Positions 26,501 through 40,009 of a stretch of 64,000 bases of DNA are shown in pieces. The DNA lies in the NCBI RefSeq assembly GCF_018691265.1, contig NW_024881316.1:25769819-25833818 (forward strand), read 5' to 3'. The notes under the pieces were generated by a model, which searched no databases, was not told where the DNA came from, and saw only the letters and a program-made list of their open reading frames with translations. The translations under genes were made by a program, and so were the position numbers. Within the stretch, counting starts at the first letter, position 1; every line of letters starts with the position of its first letter. Source of the DNA: Tyto alba (lineage: Eukaryota; Chordata; Aves; Strigiformes; Tytonidae).

Positions 26501-27104
26501 AGACAGAAGATGGGTCCCATTATGTAGTAGATGGCATTTTAAAAATAATTTAGAACTATAATTAAGATTCAGCCCTAAAAATGCTGAACATTCATGTTTG
26601 TATTATAGTAAAGATGTCTTGTTTTTTTTTCTCTTTGGGTAAATACATATTTGGGTAAATAACCATCAGAGTAGTACCGAAATTTTCTTTTCTTTTTTAA
26701 CAAGTTAGGTGGCCCTGGTAATTTGTAATACTGATAGTATAAAAGGAATTTCTGCTTACTGATATTCTCCTTGAGAAATTATTCAGAGAGATTTTGTTGA
26801 TGTCTTCATGGTTTTTAACTTGTTTCTTGAAAACTAATTAATCAAGTATAATCATCTGGTTGTGTGAAATATTTATAAACTGTAATTCCCATTGCTGGAA
26901 ATGTTCTTCAACATCTCAGTATTGTCTCTTAATGACAAGAATAAGGGGAGAGAGAGGGAGACAGACATATGTATAGGGATCATTTAGATCATTTATCCCC
27001 TGCCCAACCCAATGAATTTTTGCTATGAACATTGTGTTTCTACAAAGAACACTTTTGAGATGTTGATATCTGAAGTTTATATCACATTTGGCCTGATTCT
27101 CTTG
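23521..27104. other. AT-rich stretch, no gene recognised
   Basis: Frames do not exceed 83 residues. A tandem-like repeat of TTTGGGTAAATA occurs near 26,634-26,662. A weak LTR-like end (AATAAAG followed by a GC-poor leader) lies near 25,200 and is treated in the findings only. Confidence 0.5.
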
Positions 27105-27141
27105 TTTCTTTTTTTTCTTTTTTCTTTTTTTTTTTTTTTTT
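27105..27141 (+). repeat. T-rich low-complexity tract
   Basis: The tract is T with isolated C, ending in 16 uninterrupted T. Its reverse strand creates a lysine-rich spurious frame. Confidence 0.85.
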
Positions 27142-29400
27142 CTGAAGGTTTGACAAGTATAATACACAAGACTACAAACTCAATAGGAAACATTGGCTCC
27201 AGGAAGATTTTAATTGAACTTGACAATAAAAGAAAGCTCTAATTCTTGCTGGCTAATACTGGTTCTCAATATTGTGTTGATGGTTGTTGAAATCATTACA
27301 AAGCTACAGTTTAGAGGTTCCCATTTAGTTTCTTACAGTGTTTGCCTAGTTATTGAGAATAACTTGAATAACTCTGGGATTAAGATAGGCCACTTGTACC
27401 CTGGGAAACTATTTAACAAAACAGCTTAACTTTTGTGGAAATGCTAAAAAATTTGTTGGAGGTAAAATACCTTGTTTTGAAACCACTCTGTTAGTGTGAA
27501 TTAATTTTAGATAAACTGAGAGACAACACTGCTGTGAACAGTAAACGGTTTTGATTTCATTGGTGCAGACTAATAGAGGTTGATCTGTACTGAACAACTC
27601 AGAAAAACGAACATGAAAATGGCAAAATAAAGTGAAGCACTGTTACGATCTGCATTGTTTTCAAACGCATTACATCACAGGCAAAATGGTGATACCTGAG
27701 TTACAATACAGAGCATATACATCCAGGAGTGATCAACAGGGGGTGAGAAGGATTTCAGTTATAATTGCTCATTTAAGTTTACTAGATGGTCTGATTTATC
27801 AGCTGACAAATGTCAAAATGTGTGTAAGAAGTGTACTGAAGCAAATTATGTTGCCTAAGAAACCCAAGCGATGGAGAATTTGCAGTTAAAAGAACAATTC
27901 TGTTACAGTCAAATAAAAGCAAAATTTAAATGTCTTGGTTATTTTGAGGAAAATATAAATAGTTAATAGAGATGTAATTGTAATTTTAGGATTATTTTTT
28001 ACTCAGCTATAAAGAGGCAAATGTTTTGTTATTATCAAAATCAAAAGCCTATGTATTAATAAGCAATAAAAGAAATTAATCAATCAATGTATTAATTTCC
28101 TTTAGTTTCCCAAGCTCAGTTCCTCACATCAGTTACACTGACTTATTAAGTGACTTTTTGGCCTTTACTGGTTAAATTAATAAATCAGACAAAGCAAAAA
28201 TTCAAGATTTCAGTGACAATGAATTATTTTTTTAAAGTATCAGTGGATTTGCTCTTTCTAGCGCAGCTTATTTCATTTAGTGTCAATATCTGACACTTTT
28301 ATGTTCGCTTTCAATCATCGTTGTATACATGCTCCACTAATCATGTGATCAAATGCAAACATCTATACAAGACAACCATGAACTCCTTAACTATAGATTG
28401 CTTGTGGTAACAGCTGAAGTTCCAAACACGAGTAAGCCTGAACAATGCATTTTGTATAGAAAATTAGGCAGACAGTTATTGAAGGGATTGTTACCATGTG
28501 TTCCTCAGAGTCAAGAATGTTCATGTCACCTTAACGGATGTGGGTGAGTCAGTGGTAAGGGTACAAATGACTATACTGCCATTATTAGAACTTTTTCTCA
28601 AAAAATCTGCAGTGCCAGTCAACAGATGAGCAGTTAGTGTCAGTCAGTCTACTGTGTAAAACTTCTGCCTGATAAAAAAATAAATAAACAATACTCTGGT
28701 ACCAGCATTTATTCTCTATGAATGTCTTGGTGTTGTGTTACAAGACTGGAAATAAAGCTCCCTAAAATGACTAGAAAGATTCCTATTGGCTTTAGTAGGC
28801 ATTTGATCAGGGATTTTATGAAATAATTGGTTTCATGTTTTTTTTTTGGCAAACCTTCTTTACAAATATAGCTGGATAAATCTCTCATATTAGTTAATTA
28901 CCGTTATCTATGAGATGAATGTCTACATTAATTTCAATCAATAGATGACGCAAAGGTTTCCAAGTATGTTGCTATACTTTCATGTGTCTTTTCTCTGGAA
29001 ACTCTGCCTATCCAAATCAAACTCTCCTACAGTCATGTTTGCTTTAGGGCCATATTTTCAATTCTGTCTGAGAGTCTAATGTTTCTTACTATCTAGTCAT
29101 TTTGTTAATATTGCTTTGCAGAAGTGTAGTAATTTGTCTTACACTGAAATATTTATTTCATTCTACTGTGCAGTAAGACCTCAATTCAGGACAACATATT
29201 AGCATATATTCTTGGTTTACAAAAATTCTGTATGCGTCATTTCAAAAAAAATGCATGAAGTAGTCTTAATTTTCATCAGGTAGAAGTGAATGAAGTTTCT
29301 TTAAAGTAAATAAAGTTATATTGACACATACATATTATATCAGGATATACACAGTATATCAAGATCTGTTTGCAGTTAGAGCTTTGCATTCTGGAATAAT
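27142..29400. other. AT-rich stretch, no gene recognised
   Basis: The longest frame is 85 residues (27632-27889), without a family. A complex AT-rich segment at about 28,080-28,330 could be conserved non-coding DNA, but this is only a guess from texture. Confidence 0.5.
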
Positions 29401-29431
29401 AAAACAAAACAAAACAAAACAAAACAAAAAA
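29401..29431 (+). repeat. (AAAAC)n microsatellite
   Basis: Five AAAAC units in register are followed by AAAAAAC. Short pentanucleotide array. Confidence 0.95.
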
Positions 29432-32178
29432 CCACAACGTAAAGCATGGGGAAAAGTGGTTTCCTCTATTTGTATATATCTGAGATAAAGAATTTTTTTT
29501 TTTCTGACTTACAGTTTTAAAAATTGATCACTTTCTGAATCTTATAAGTCAAAGCTATTTCAGCTGAAAAATATCAAACAACCATTATTACTTCAGATCA
29601 AATATGTTTTAAAGATGACTTTCTAAATACGTTTTTTTTTTCCATGACAGCATTGATAATTCATGGTGGATTTTAAAATTTAAAAACATCCTTTAATTCT
29701 ACAACAAAATGCGTAGAAAATATTTCATTAGATGTGTATGAATGAAAATGTAAGAGGTAGAAAAAGGTTTCATGTGGATTTGATATGAAAAGCAGTATCA
29801 ACAAACCTGAATGGCTGCAGAGCAAAATGCTCAAAAGTAAAAGAATGCTTATGTTAAAATTGCCTTTTCAATCATTACCCTTGTGTATCCTGTTTTAATA
29901 TTCCTTCCCTGTTTTCTATATATGTATTTCTACCTACGGTACTTTTCCATTGGATCTTAGTGCAGGTAATGAAAGAGACAGTGATGAATTGTTTACTAAT
30001 CATTCATTAAACAAATCTCTGCAGCACTTAGATGTCTCTGGTATGTACATACACTGAACAATTTGTAAATGTGATAGAAATTTATCTCACATGGTCCCAT
30101 TTGTACTTTACTGCTTCAGATATTTTTTGCTTGCTGTATAATTTCTACATGAAATGGAGTGAGCCAGAAAACCCCGGACTATGATCACGCAATTAACTTC
30201 TCCCCTAGTACACTGGTGCAATAAGGCAGTTGTGTTTTGAGGAGGCACCTTACCTTTGGAATACCCTAAGCGCAAGCTTGGAGGCTTTCAGAATTTGCAG
30301 GAAATTTACAGGAAAAATACCAAAAGAAGAAATTCTATTATGTAGAATATTCTACTCCAACAAGTCTGCTGGAAATGAACCCTGAATATGACAACTACAA
30401 AAAAGTGGTGACTGGTGTGACATAATTTGTAGATGTATTCAGGTTATGTCAGCAGTATGACATGAAGTAGGAGAATTTAATTGGGTTGGGATTTCCCCCC
30501 CAAATTACTGCAGAAATACTGAATGGATTCTGTGGAAAAAAAATATGCTTGTGGAGGTAGGCAGAAGGGTAGTGTGTTTACTTTGGTGTGGCAGCTGCAT
30601 CCCTAATATGGAAAATCTAAGAGAAAGGGCTGGGATAGATAGTCTCACCCCAGAAGCAGCTCAGCATATTCAATAGGAAGAAGCTCCAGGCGAGCAGAGC
30701 AGGGCAGCAGGAGGAGAGGCATCAAAAAAGAGGATGTTGGGCAGCAGCCAGACAGGATGGCTCTGGAGGGAAGCAGAGATTTTCTGGCTGAGGGAAGCAA
30801 AGGCAAAGCTAATACCTAGAGGAGAGGGAAAGACAGGAATAATCCTAGTAGTGCAAGGAGTTGGATTGGTGTCTGCGCTGTGCAAGAGGCTGCAAGAGCT
30901 GATGCATTGGAAAGCAGTGCTACAGAGAAGGGACAACCTTGTAAGGACAGTGGACAGAAGAAAGATATTCTTTCAAGCCTGCTAGTTATTCTGTCTGTTG
31001 TATCAGATGTAAGTTTTCCATACATAGAGAGATATCTCATAGCCTGTTTTTTGTATAGTCTAAGAGACAACCTTAACATCATGTTAACATCATGTGGTTC
31101 CCTCTCTTCAGAAAAATAGCTGTCTGAACAGATGTGTTGGGATGGCTATTGGAGTCAAGCAGCCTCATGAGAAAAAGATCTGTATTCTTGGGCACCTGTG
31201 AAAACTGAGGAAAGATTTTTTCATACTAGAACCTGAAAAGAATGGTGAGATCAGGTGCAAGTTAGAGGAGACACAGTTGACTATTTGTCTCTTTTGTGGA
31301 CAGGATAGAAAAGGAAAACAGTAGAAGAACCTTTCCTTTTCTTCAAAGAGAAAAGTTGGAAGACAAAACAACACCCAACATTTGACTTTTCACTCGCAAA
31401 AAAAGGTAGAAGATGAAACTGCGATTCTTGTATATCTACAGTCATGTTCTCTGTATCAGTATTTTCTTCTAACTTACACCATTTCACTTGGGCTGTAACC
31501 CATTATAGTGTCAGATAAGAATGCATCTAAGTTCATGTTTGTTGTTGTTTTGAAGTATTTCTCATTAACTCTTAATACTGCTGCTAATAGACATACTTGA
31601 TTTTAAATTGGTGTTAGCTTCTATATTATGCTGCACACTATTGAACAGGTTTCTGATCTTATGCAGTCCAAGACGATAGTAAAAAGTGGACTTACTGCTC
31701 TCTGGAATATAAAGAGGGTAAAAACAATGCTCTGCAGCAAGGTAGGTATACACAGATATAAAGAAGATGCCAGATGTGTGATCAGTACAAATGACATTGA
31801 CTATGTAATGGAATGTCCATGATTTCAGGACCAGTTGCCAGCTACATTTAGAGTGTGAGATGTCATTTCATGCATTCTTACAGATGATAATTGCTTTGAC
31901 ATACATACACACACAAACCAACTGAATTGGACATGAGCATAGAAACAACAACATGGACATTCAGAAATTAGAATTACAACCGAATACAATAATTCATAAG
32001 AAAGATATAGATATTACAGTGTTAGCAGTCTGCCAAATGCAGATTGACCTTCAAGAAGTCATTCAGACATGTACCTGCAACCAGAAATTATGACCTATAT
32101 ACTCAAAGGAGAATCTGTTTAGCTAGTTCCAGGGTGTAAATCAGAAATCAAAGCCTGAACAAGAAACTAAGTCCTAGT
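29432..32178. other. Non-coding stretch with a purine-rich segment
   Basis: Between about 30,580 and 31,000 the plus strand is G/A-rich and GC-richer than its surroundings, producing overlapping frames of up to 88 residues on both strands. None matches a known protein. TTAACATCATG is duplicated in tandem at 31,073-31,094. The rest is ordinary AT-rich DNA. Confidence 0.5.
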
Positions 32179-32865
32179 AGAATCATAGAATGGTTCAGGT
32201 TGGAAGAGACCTTAAAGATCATCTGGTTTCAATCTCCCTGCCATGGGCAGGGACACCTTCCACTAGACCATTTTGCTCAAAGCCCCGTCTAGCCTGGCCT
32301 TGAACACTTCCAGAGAGCGGGCAGCCAAGACCTCTCTGGGAAATCTGTTTTAGTGCCTCACCACCTTCACAGTGAAGAACTTCTTCCTTATATCTAATCT
32401 AAATCCACCCTCTGTCAGCTTAAAACCATTTCCATTTAAAGCCATAACCTCTTGACTTATCAATGTAAGCTCTTGTAAAAAGTCTCTCTCCAGATGTCAT
32501 GTAGGCCCCCTTTAAGTACTGGAAGGCCACTATAAGGTCTCCGTAGAGCCTTCTCTTCTTCAGGTTGAACAGCTCCAACTCTCTCAGCCTGTCTTCATAA
32601 GGGAGGTATTTCAGCCCCCGATCATCTTGTGGCCCTCTTCTGGACTTGCTCTAACAGGTCTATGTCCTACTTCTGTTGGGGGCCCCAAAGCTGGACACAG
32701 TACTCCAGGTGGGGTCCCACGAGAGAGGAGTAGCCAGGGAGAATCACCTCCCTTGACCTGCTGGTCACTCTTCGCTTGATGCAGCCCGGGATATCGTTGG
32801 CTTTCTGGGCTGCAAACACACATTGTTGGCTCATGTTGGGCTTCTCATCAACCAACACCCCACAG
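32179..32865 (-). mobile_element. CR1 LINE, 5'-truncated
   Basis: The plus strand begins AGAATCATAGAATGGTTCAGG, the reverse strand of the canonical CR1 3' end, and runs back through the 3' UTR (CCATGGGCAGGGACACCTTCCACTAGACC) into ORF2. The minus frame at 32858-32667 encodes a CR1 reverse-transcriptase C-terminal segment with [15 protein letters not shown] and [13 protein letters not shown]. The frame then breaks, so the copy is inactive. Similarity stops at about 32865, the 5' truncation point. It is a different subfamily from the CR1 at 1-832, with a different 3' UTR, and appears moderately diverged. No clear target duplication is visible, as is usual for CR1. Confidence 0.93.
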
Positions 32866-35800
32866 AAAGAGTGAATAAATGGGCCAAAGTATCATAATCT
32901 GTTGTTTGTTTTCCTCTGCTTTTGTGATTTTACCACATATGGCAGTACAGTGGCTGAACAACATCAGAATGAGCAGAAGGTACTATCATAGGTCCATCTA
33001 CAGCCTGGTGTCTTAGCTAAGGATTTAGCACAGACTAAAGGCAATTGCCAGCAAGCTTTTTGCATGTGATCTTTTCAGAGAGTAAGAGTTTAATAATATG
33101 GAAATGGTACTTCCATGCCAGTTAGTGTCTACGAAGGAACAGTCACAGCTATGTGTATTTTACAACAGATGAAGTTGAGACAACTGATCTGCTGTTGAGA
33201 AGAGGAAGTCCCAGCCCTATTTTGAGTGCCAGACCTCAGGTAAGAGAGAGGACAAGTTGAGTAATGGGAGGCAGGAGCAGGAGGGAAAGAAGAAGCCAGT
33301 AGCTGAGTGAGACCCCTGCATTTGCTGGCAGCAACCCAGCATATTGGCTGAGGTGCCTGTGACACACAGGCTAGACATGAAGCAGTGATTCAAAAGTTCT
33401 TTTCCCCCTTCAACTGTAAAAAGGGAATTCTATCCAATTAGCTTTATTTATAAAAACCTGAATGGACACAGGTTCCTACTGTACATTTCCAATTCAGTCA
33501 CCTAAGCTCCAGGGAGTGACGCATCTCAAATACAGCCAATTAAGCTAAGGTCTTTCTTGCTGTATCTGTGTGGAATTTTTATCTTTTAGAGGATTCTCAA
33601 TCTCCCATTTTCAATACAGCTGGTCTAATTTCCTTATTTCTTTTGTCTAAATCACCCTATTGGTGCCAGGTCCTTCATTTTCAAGGTCTTGTCATATGGA
33701 AGCTAGATGAGTCTGAATGACTCTCAAATCTCACACCTTCTAAGTCTTGAGGCCCTAGCTGGTTAGAGAGTACTATGGTTGGCTCTTATAGGAATAGATA
33801 TTTTTTTCTGTCTAAGTACATTCACTGAGACTTTAAAGACACTCAGACTGGTCATCTAGGATGCAAACATTCAGGCAACTTTAAAACCAGCCATTGCTAT
33901 GCATCCCACATATAATTAACTTTGAGAATTACACAAGAGAACTCAGGGACTGTTCAAGTTGCTTCAGCTGGGTAAAGCTCCAGGGGGCAAAAATCTTTCC
34001 AAGAAATCACTGGAACAGAGCAGTGTGCTGCCCATGCCCCTTTTGTCACAGCCAGACTTTCTATTCTGAAACTGGGAGGATGTTGAAGAAGCTGGTTGTG
34101 TTGGCTCTACAACTGCTAGAGAAATTCTTATGCCTGAAGAGTTGCCAGAAAACCCAGTGGTTTTCTAGCCCCTTTGCTCTGACATGCCAACATGAAACCC
34201 TGTGACCATTTTCCCAGCTAGAGCAAGCAAATAAGGAAAATACAAATTCTGTTCTGTACATTCCCTTCTCAATTTTGATGTGACTTCAGAAGTGTGGTAC
34301 ATGAGCTGTGAAGTCTGGAATTTAGACAGACCACACTAAACTTTCATCGGTAAAATTTGGCTCATGATTAAAACACTTAGAGCGAGGGGTCAATTTGAGT
34401 GATTACGTGTTACCACGCTGGGTAGCTCAACACCTCTTTACAGTCAATGGAAGCCAACTTAATAAATCCAGAAGAGGCTTGAAATTAGTTTAGCTGACCA
34501 TATCCAGATTCTTGTCTGATTTGTGCACCAAAAGGTCAAAGTCCCTCAAGAAGCCCTCTGTTGTATCTGTGATCCCCTCCCCGTATCTGTCTCTGATAAT
34601 ACTGGGCATCCTGATAGATACCTGCACTAGGGTAAATAAATTGCACAGTGGTTATGATTAGAGTTAGCTGAATTACTGTTTAGGTTCCACTGATTACATT
34701 AACTAGTGGCTTAATTTAACTGCACAGGCATCTATGGTAATCTGAGACACCGTAATATACATCTGTAGGTGTGACACATGACAAATGTGAGATTCATCCC
34801 CTTCAAGAAAGGTAGAAAGAGACTGCAGAAGACACCCTTGGGCATGTAAAATCTCACTGGACAAACACAGTGATTCTCAGGTCTCACTAGTGGGATGTTC
34901 CTGTGCAGATATCAATATGTAGACAGATGAATTTGAACTAAATCTTTCCTCTTGTCTGACCCTCTTTATAACATGAGCCACCAACTTTGAACATCATTTG
35001 AGCATCAGTCTCATTACTTTTCTCCATACTGTCATGTTTATTCTAGGAAGATAAGATCCTGTTTAAAATATTGAGGTGGTGGAAAATCCTTCTTTCATGG
35101 GTAGCATATTAGACATAAGGCTTTGTGAGCTCTTTTTGAAGCAATGTTTTCAAGGTATCTGGGAATAAAATAATTCACCACAATGTACACAGAATATAGT
35201 TTGTTTTCTAAGACTAAGTAAGGTAATCTGACCTCCTTCCATAGTCAATGTAAAGAAGTAGATGCAGAAGGAGAATCATTTCCCTGTAAAAGAGGTTTAT
35301 GGAATAGGTCGAATTAATTACTCTCTGGAAGCACCTATTTTTCTCTCTTGTTTGAAAAAGGGCACAAATTTTACTAGCTTACATTTAGCAAATTCTAGAT
35401 GCCAAGGTTAAGTAAAATGAATCCCATCTTTTTCTTCAAGAAGACCAAGATACAATGAGAGCAATATGTGAAGATTGTTTCTTACAGAAGGGGGACTTTG
35501 TGTCTAACTCTATTTTAATGTTCTTTCCAAGGTACATTCAAGCAGAAATAGGCTCAAAGACCATGTTTAGGCATTGCAAAAATAAAATAATTTGTTTTTA
35601 GCAGAAACAGAAATAAAATGTAGTGTTTAAGTTCATTTGGTCACATCACTATCAGTTCTAAACTGGATTGAAAATCTGAGGTGGCCTCTACCCAGCTCCC
35701 ACACAGAAGTTATAGACAAATATTCATATCACAGAAACCACTGTCACTGTAGCTTGCCATCCAGCTGAGACACTGAAATTGAGCTGGCAAAGAATGAGCT

Positions 35801-38390
35801 ATGTTACCAAGGACAGGCTTGATAAACATTGCATTACTGGTACAGCATGAATGTGGTGGCTTTCTGCTGCTCTCCCTGCTTAGTGAAACAGAGGGCATCA
35901 ATCTTTAGTGTTGTCAGCTGAACTATTGCGTCATATCTTGTAAATCATAGATTGGGTAAATTGCATTTCTACTTGTCCTTCAGCACTTCAAAACCATAAT
36001 CAGACCATTAACAAGAAGTTGTGCTTATTTTTATTATTTTTTATTAGTGCCTTATGGTTGATATTGAAATATACATTTAAACAAGAGAGCAGACAAATAC
36101 TTGCAAGCAACCTGGGGAGAATGGAAAATTCATTTTTGTGTGATCATTATTCCTTCTTAAAATACATTCTCAAGTCATCTCTTCCAAACCCTGATTTCAA
36201 TAGGCCACATAATAACCTGGCAGGGGGGATGTCTTTGATTTTTTGAGAAGGATCTGTTTTGAACATTTTGTGTAAGGTAGAAAGGGAAAACTCATACAAC
36301 CAGCAACCACCAATATAATGCAGCAGTCTCATGCAGGAAGACTATATTTTAACATCCCTTTAAATATTCCCCAAAATGTATCAATAATTAATTGCTAACA
36401 CCTGGCAGGATCCATCTGGCAATATCCCTTCATTATTGGTTGACTGAATACTGATTTTGTTCAGCATTCAGCTGCAAGATCATGCGCTGATGATTTCTAC
36501 TGAATATGTAAAGCCATGAATGTCTATATATCAACATCAAAAGCCAGGTGTTGCTCAGACATATATAAAAAAAGAACCAGCCTTGTAACCAGTATCCCAG
36601 TTGAAGATTTGCTTTCAATTAGAAATATATATATATTTACCATTACATTCTGAGTTATTTGTAATTTTTATTGCATATAATTTGTTAATGAGAGTATTTT
36701 CAATAAAGGACATCTAATTTATATTGAAATATCCATTTTCTACTATATTACTACATTATACTATAAATTACAAACTACTGTTTTTGTAGACCAAATGAAA
36801 GAAAAATCTTATTTTTCAGTAAGTGGCAGTACTTCCAGGTGGTGAGAATTTACCTTGGATTATGAATTTATGTTAATGATACATTTACCAATTAAAGGAT
36901 GATTAATTGCACATATCTTCTCCAGTATTCTAGGAAACTAGTTTCCAAACTCACTACCTGCCACAGATCTGGCAGCATTTTAATAGCAGTATTTTATTTA
37001 ATTGAAGCATCTTGATTCTTAAAAAATATTCTGTTTGTATAAATTATCTAATTATTAATTTGAATTGGAGCTGAATGGTAGTTTGATACATTCTAACTAT
37101 AAAATAAATTTGTATTTTGTTGAATTATAAAATATTTACCTTAAAAAAGAGATGTATTAACTCTTTCTAAATAAGTCTCCACTAAGAAATTAAATAATTG
37201 AAACTGAACATACTAATGACTTGGAGTATTCAAGGCATTTACATAGCCTTTAATTTCCTGAAGTTTTTAGCCTGACTATACTTTGGTCTTCATTTAGGGG
37301 CCTTAACTTCCTTTCTTTTTGTAAGGAGTAAACCATTTAGCTTTCCATTTTACAGAATATCCAGCTACCCCTGCAGTCTTTACAATTAGCCAAAAAACCT
37401 TCTTCCTACTCTTTCTGAACTACACGATTAATAACTGGGAACAATCTGTACTAATGGAAGAAGGCCTGGATAGCATAATTTTCCTCTGTAGTTTCATACT
37501 TTCAGATAGTCAGACAACAGTCAAATAACAGCAGAGTGGTATTATGAAGCAATAATATGCCATAGGTATCAGCCACACAAAATATTCCTGGAAATCTCTG
37601 GAAATTAGCACACATATATCACATCCTTCAGTTTCTGTTCTTTAGTATATTTGGCTGTCACAATGAAAAAGCTAAAAATGTTCATTCTTTGGCAAAACAA
37701 ATTTTGCTGAAAACCAGTGAGTCTTACAGACTTGCATAGCGATTCACAAGTGTTTAGTTATCAAATTCTTTTAGCAAGAGAAGAAGGGAAGAATTATTTG
37801 CAAGCTCTGTAAATATATGATTTTCCCATTTCCCTTTATTTGTTCATTTTTTAATACTATTCTTAAATGAACCAAACTCATTTCATGAGTTCTTGTTACT
37901 TTTTCCCATGATGCCAGGGATGTTACCAAATAGTAGGAAACCACAGGACCAGGACTTCCCCTGTTCCTGAATGACTAAAGAATATTAACTTCTGATATTA
38001 TTTGGGACCCTAAAACACCTAAATTAGAAATTATTCTCCACATCTAAAAATAAAACACTAAATATTGACACTGCAAAGATAATTTTCTCTTTTTCACACA
38101 GTTCTAGTTTGATTTCACTAGCGATAACAACCAGAAGGCTTTGTAAGAATTAACTACCATGGGGAAATACTCAAATGTCTCTAATATTTTCCTGTCAATT
38201 AAAACTTGTCTGAAGTACCAGCATTTTATAGACACTCAAATTCAGACCTTTGAGCTTTTGTGTTTTTATATTAAAATCCCTAATAAAAATAACATAATTA
38301 TAATTATTAATTAATATATTAAAAAACAGTTAATGTAAACAAAAAAAAATAGCTATTTTATTTATTTCACTGCAGATTAGTTTAACTACT
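32866..38390. other. AT-rich stretch, no gene recognised
   Basis: Several GC-richer patches (33,130-33,380 and 33,890-34,220) give frames up to 103 residues with no recognisable domain and overlapping frames on the other strand. A donor-like CAGGTAAGAG occurs at about 33,237, but no matching exon can be defended. A short (AT)n run lies at 36,628-36,640. Confidence 0.5.
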
Positions 38391-38602
38391 TGTCACGGTT
38401 TGAGCCCAGAGGACAACAGAGCACCACGCAGCCATTCACTGAGCCCCACACAGCAGTTCACTGAGCCCTTCCCCCTCAGGAATGGGAAGGAGAAAATAAA
38501 GTAAAAGGCTCCAGAATCGAGATAAGGACGGGGAGGGGTGACTCACCAATTATGGTCAGGACAAAAGACAGAAGGAAGGGGAATTAAAAAAAAGAACATC
38601 AC

Positions 38603-38608
38603 TTTAAT
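38603..38608 (-). terminator. LTR polyadenylation signal ATTAAA
   Basis: ATTAAA on the minus strand, about 215 bases before the LTR 3' end, is followed by a T-rich stretch. Its place matches AATAAA in the related LTR at 61770. Confidence 0.6.
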
Positions 38609-39270
38609 TCAAACACTAATAACAACAACAACACTTAACAGCCAGAGTGTGACAGTAAGAAGCATTACTGCATCTTAAAACCACCTTCTTCCACCCCTCC
38701 CTTCTTCCCGGGGTCATCTTTGCTCTGATATCTCTACCTCCTCCCCTTTAGTGTCACAGGGGGCATGCAATGGTGGTTACAGGCAATTCTGCCGCTCCTC
38801 CCTCCTCAAAGGTGGGGAGGACTCTTCACACTCTTCCTCTGCCATAAATGGTTCCCCTTTCATGGGAGACAGTCCTCCACAACCTTTCTCTGGCATAAGT
38901 CCTTCACAGAGGAAGCAGCCATTCCCATGTTCATCTGGCATGCGTCACCCTCATGCGTTGCAGTCATCCCAGTGATGAACTACAGCAACAGGGGCTTCTT
39001 CTTCCCACAGAGTCCCAGCCTCCTTTAAGCGCAGACACCTGCTCTGTCGTGGGGTCCTCCACAGACTGCAAGTCAGCCTATGCTCCACTGTGGACCTCCA
39101 TAGGTGTCAGGGGGGGTGGCCCTGCCATCTCACCATGGGATAAAGGGGGGTCTGCTCCAGCGTATCTCCTCCCCTTCCTTCACTTTCCTTCCACTGACCT
39201 CAGTGTTCTCACAGGTGTCCTTCTTGTAACCCCTCCTCACATGTCCCAACCCCCCTCCCATGCTCCGCCT

Positions 39271-39278
39271 CTTAAATA
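39271..39278 (-). promoter_or_regulatory. LTR TATA-like box TATTTAAG
   Basis: The box is on the minus strand, 160 bases into the LTR, in the same context as at 61044-61051 (CTCTGCRATAAYGTATTTAAG), which supports it as the ancestral U3 core promoter. Confidence 0.6.
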
Positions 39279-39438
39279 CATTATTGCAGAGGCTCAGCAA
39301 CCATTACTAATTGGATTGGCCCTGGCCAGAGGTTGGTCTGACTTGGAGCCAAAGGAGCTTTGAGAAGCTTCTCACAGGGGGTCCCCCCTGTAGCCCTCTC
39401 CTCTGTTACCAAAAGCCCTGTCACACAAACCCAGCACA

Positions 39439-40009
39439 CTGTTTTTGGCTACTTATTTCTTCAGTAATATAATTTCAAGTTGTAGAACTTAACATGGACT
39501 ATAAACAGCAAATTGTAAACTGAGCAAAATGACATTCTACCTTGTATCACTATCCAGTTTATAAAGTATTGTGTCACAGCCCAGTTTATAAAGGATTCAA
39601 TGATATCAGGGTTCCTGTCAGTATGGCTAGCTGTGGAATACGTGTCATACAGTTATGCCATCTGACAGATAAGCTGAAGTACATGCCTTATACTTAACTG
39701 AATTTGGTTAGAAAATTTACATTTAACATCATATTAACATAGCCAAGTATTTTTCAGAAGTAGCAATCTGAATAGTTATAAGCTTGTTCTAATATCTGTG
39801 CTCTTTATAATATTGGAAAAACAATACTTCATTTTTTAGCTTTAGTTATAAATGTAGTCACCCACAGATTACAGTAACTTGGAAAGCAATATGTGTTGGT
39901 AATATTTACAAAATCATTTTCACAGGTCATAGATGAATAGAAAAATTTCAGAAGACTGCACAAGTACGAATATGACTATTTAAAAACAACTCTTGTAATT
40001 ATTATTATA
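39439..40009. other. AT-rich DNA, no feature
   Basis: There is no frame of note and no recognisable repeat. A short internal echo of CAGTTTATAAAG occurs at 39,554-39,592. Confidence 0.55.

Larger units (their letters stand above)
38391..39438 (-). mobile_element. Solo LTR of an avian endogenous retrovirus (ERVL-like)
   Basis: On the minus strand the element starts TGTGCTGGGTTTGTGTGACA and ends CTCAAACCGTGACA, the TG...CA ends of an LTR. It contains a TATTTAAG TATA-like box (plus 39271-39278) about 160 bases from its start and an ATTAAA polyadenylation signal (plus 38603-38608) near its end. Length is about 1048 bases. There is no adjacent internal retroviral sequence, so it is a solo LTR left by recombination. 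Flanks CTACT (left) and CTGTT (right) agree at only three of five positions, so the target duplication is decayed or absent. It is clearly related, end to end but divergent, to the LTR at 60887-61962. Family assignment is from memory. Confidence 0.85.

Noticed and set aside
26916..27167. Lysine-rich frame on the minus strand
   Set aside because: It is the translation of a T-rich low-complexity tract.
33894..34205. 103-residue frame with several cysteines
   Set aside because: Cysteine spacing fits no zinc-finger or knottin pattern, and an overlapping frame exists on the other strand.
38953..39363. 136-residue open frame
   Set aside because: It is antisense to a solo LTR and is explained by stop-poor GC-rich sequence.
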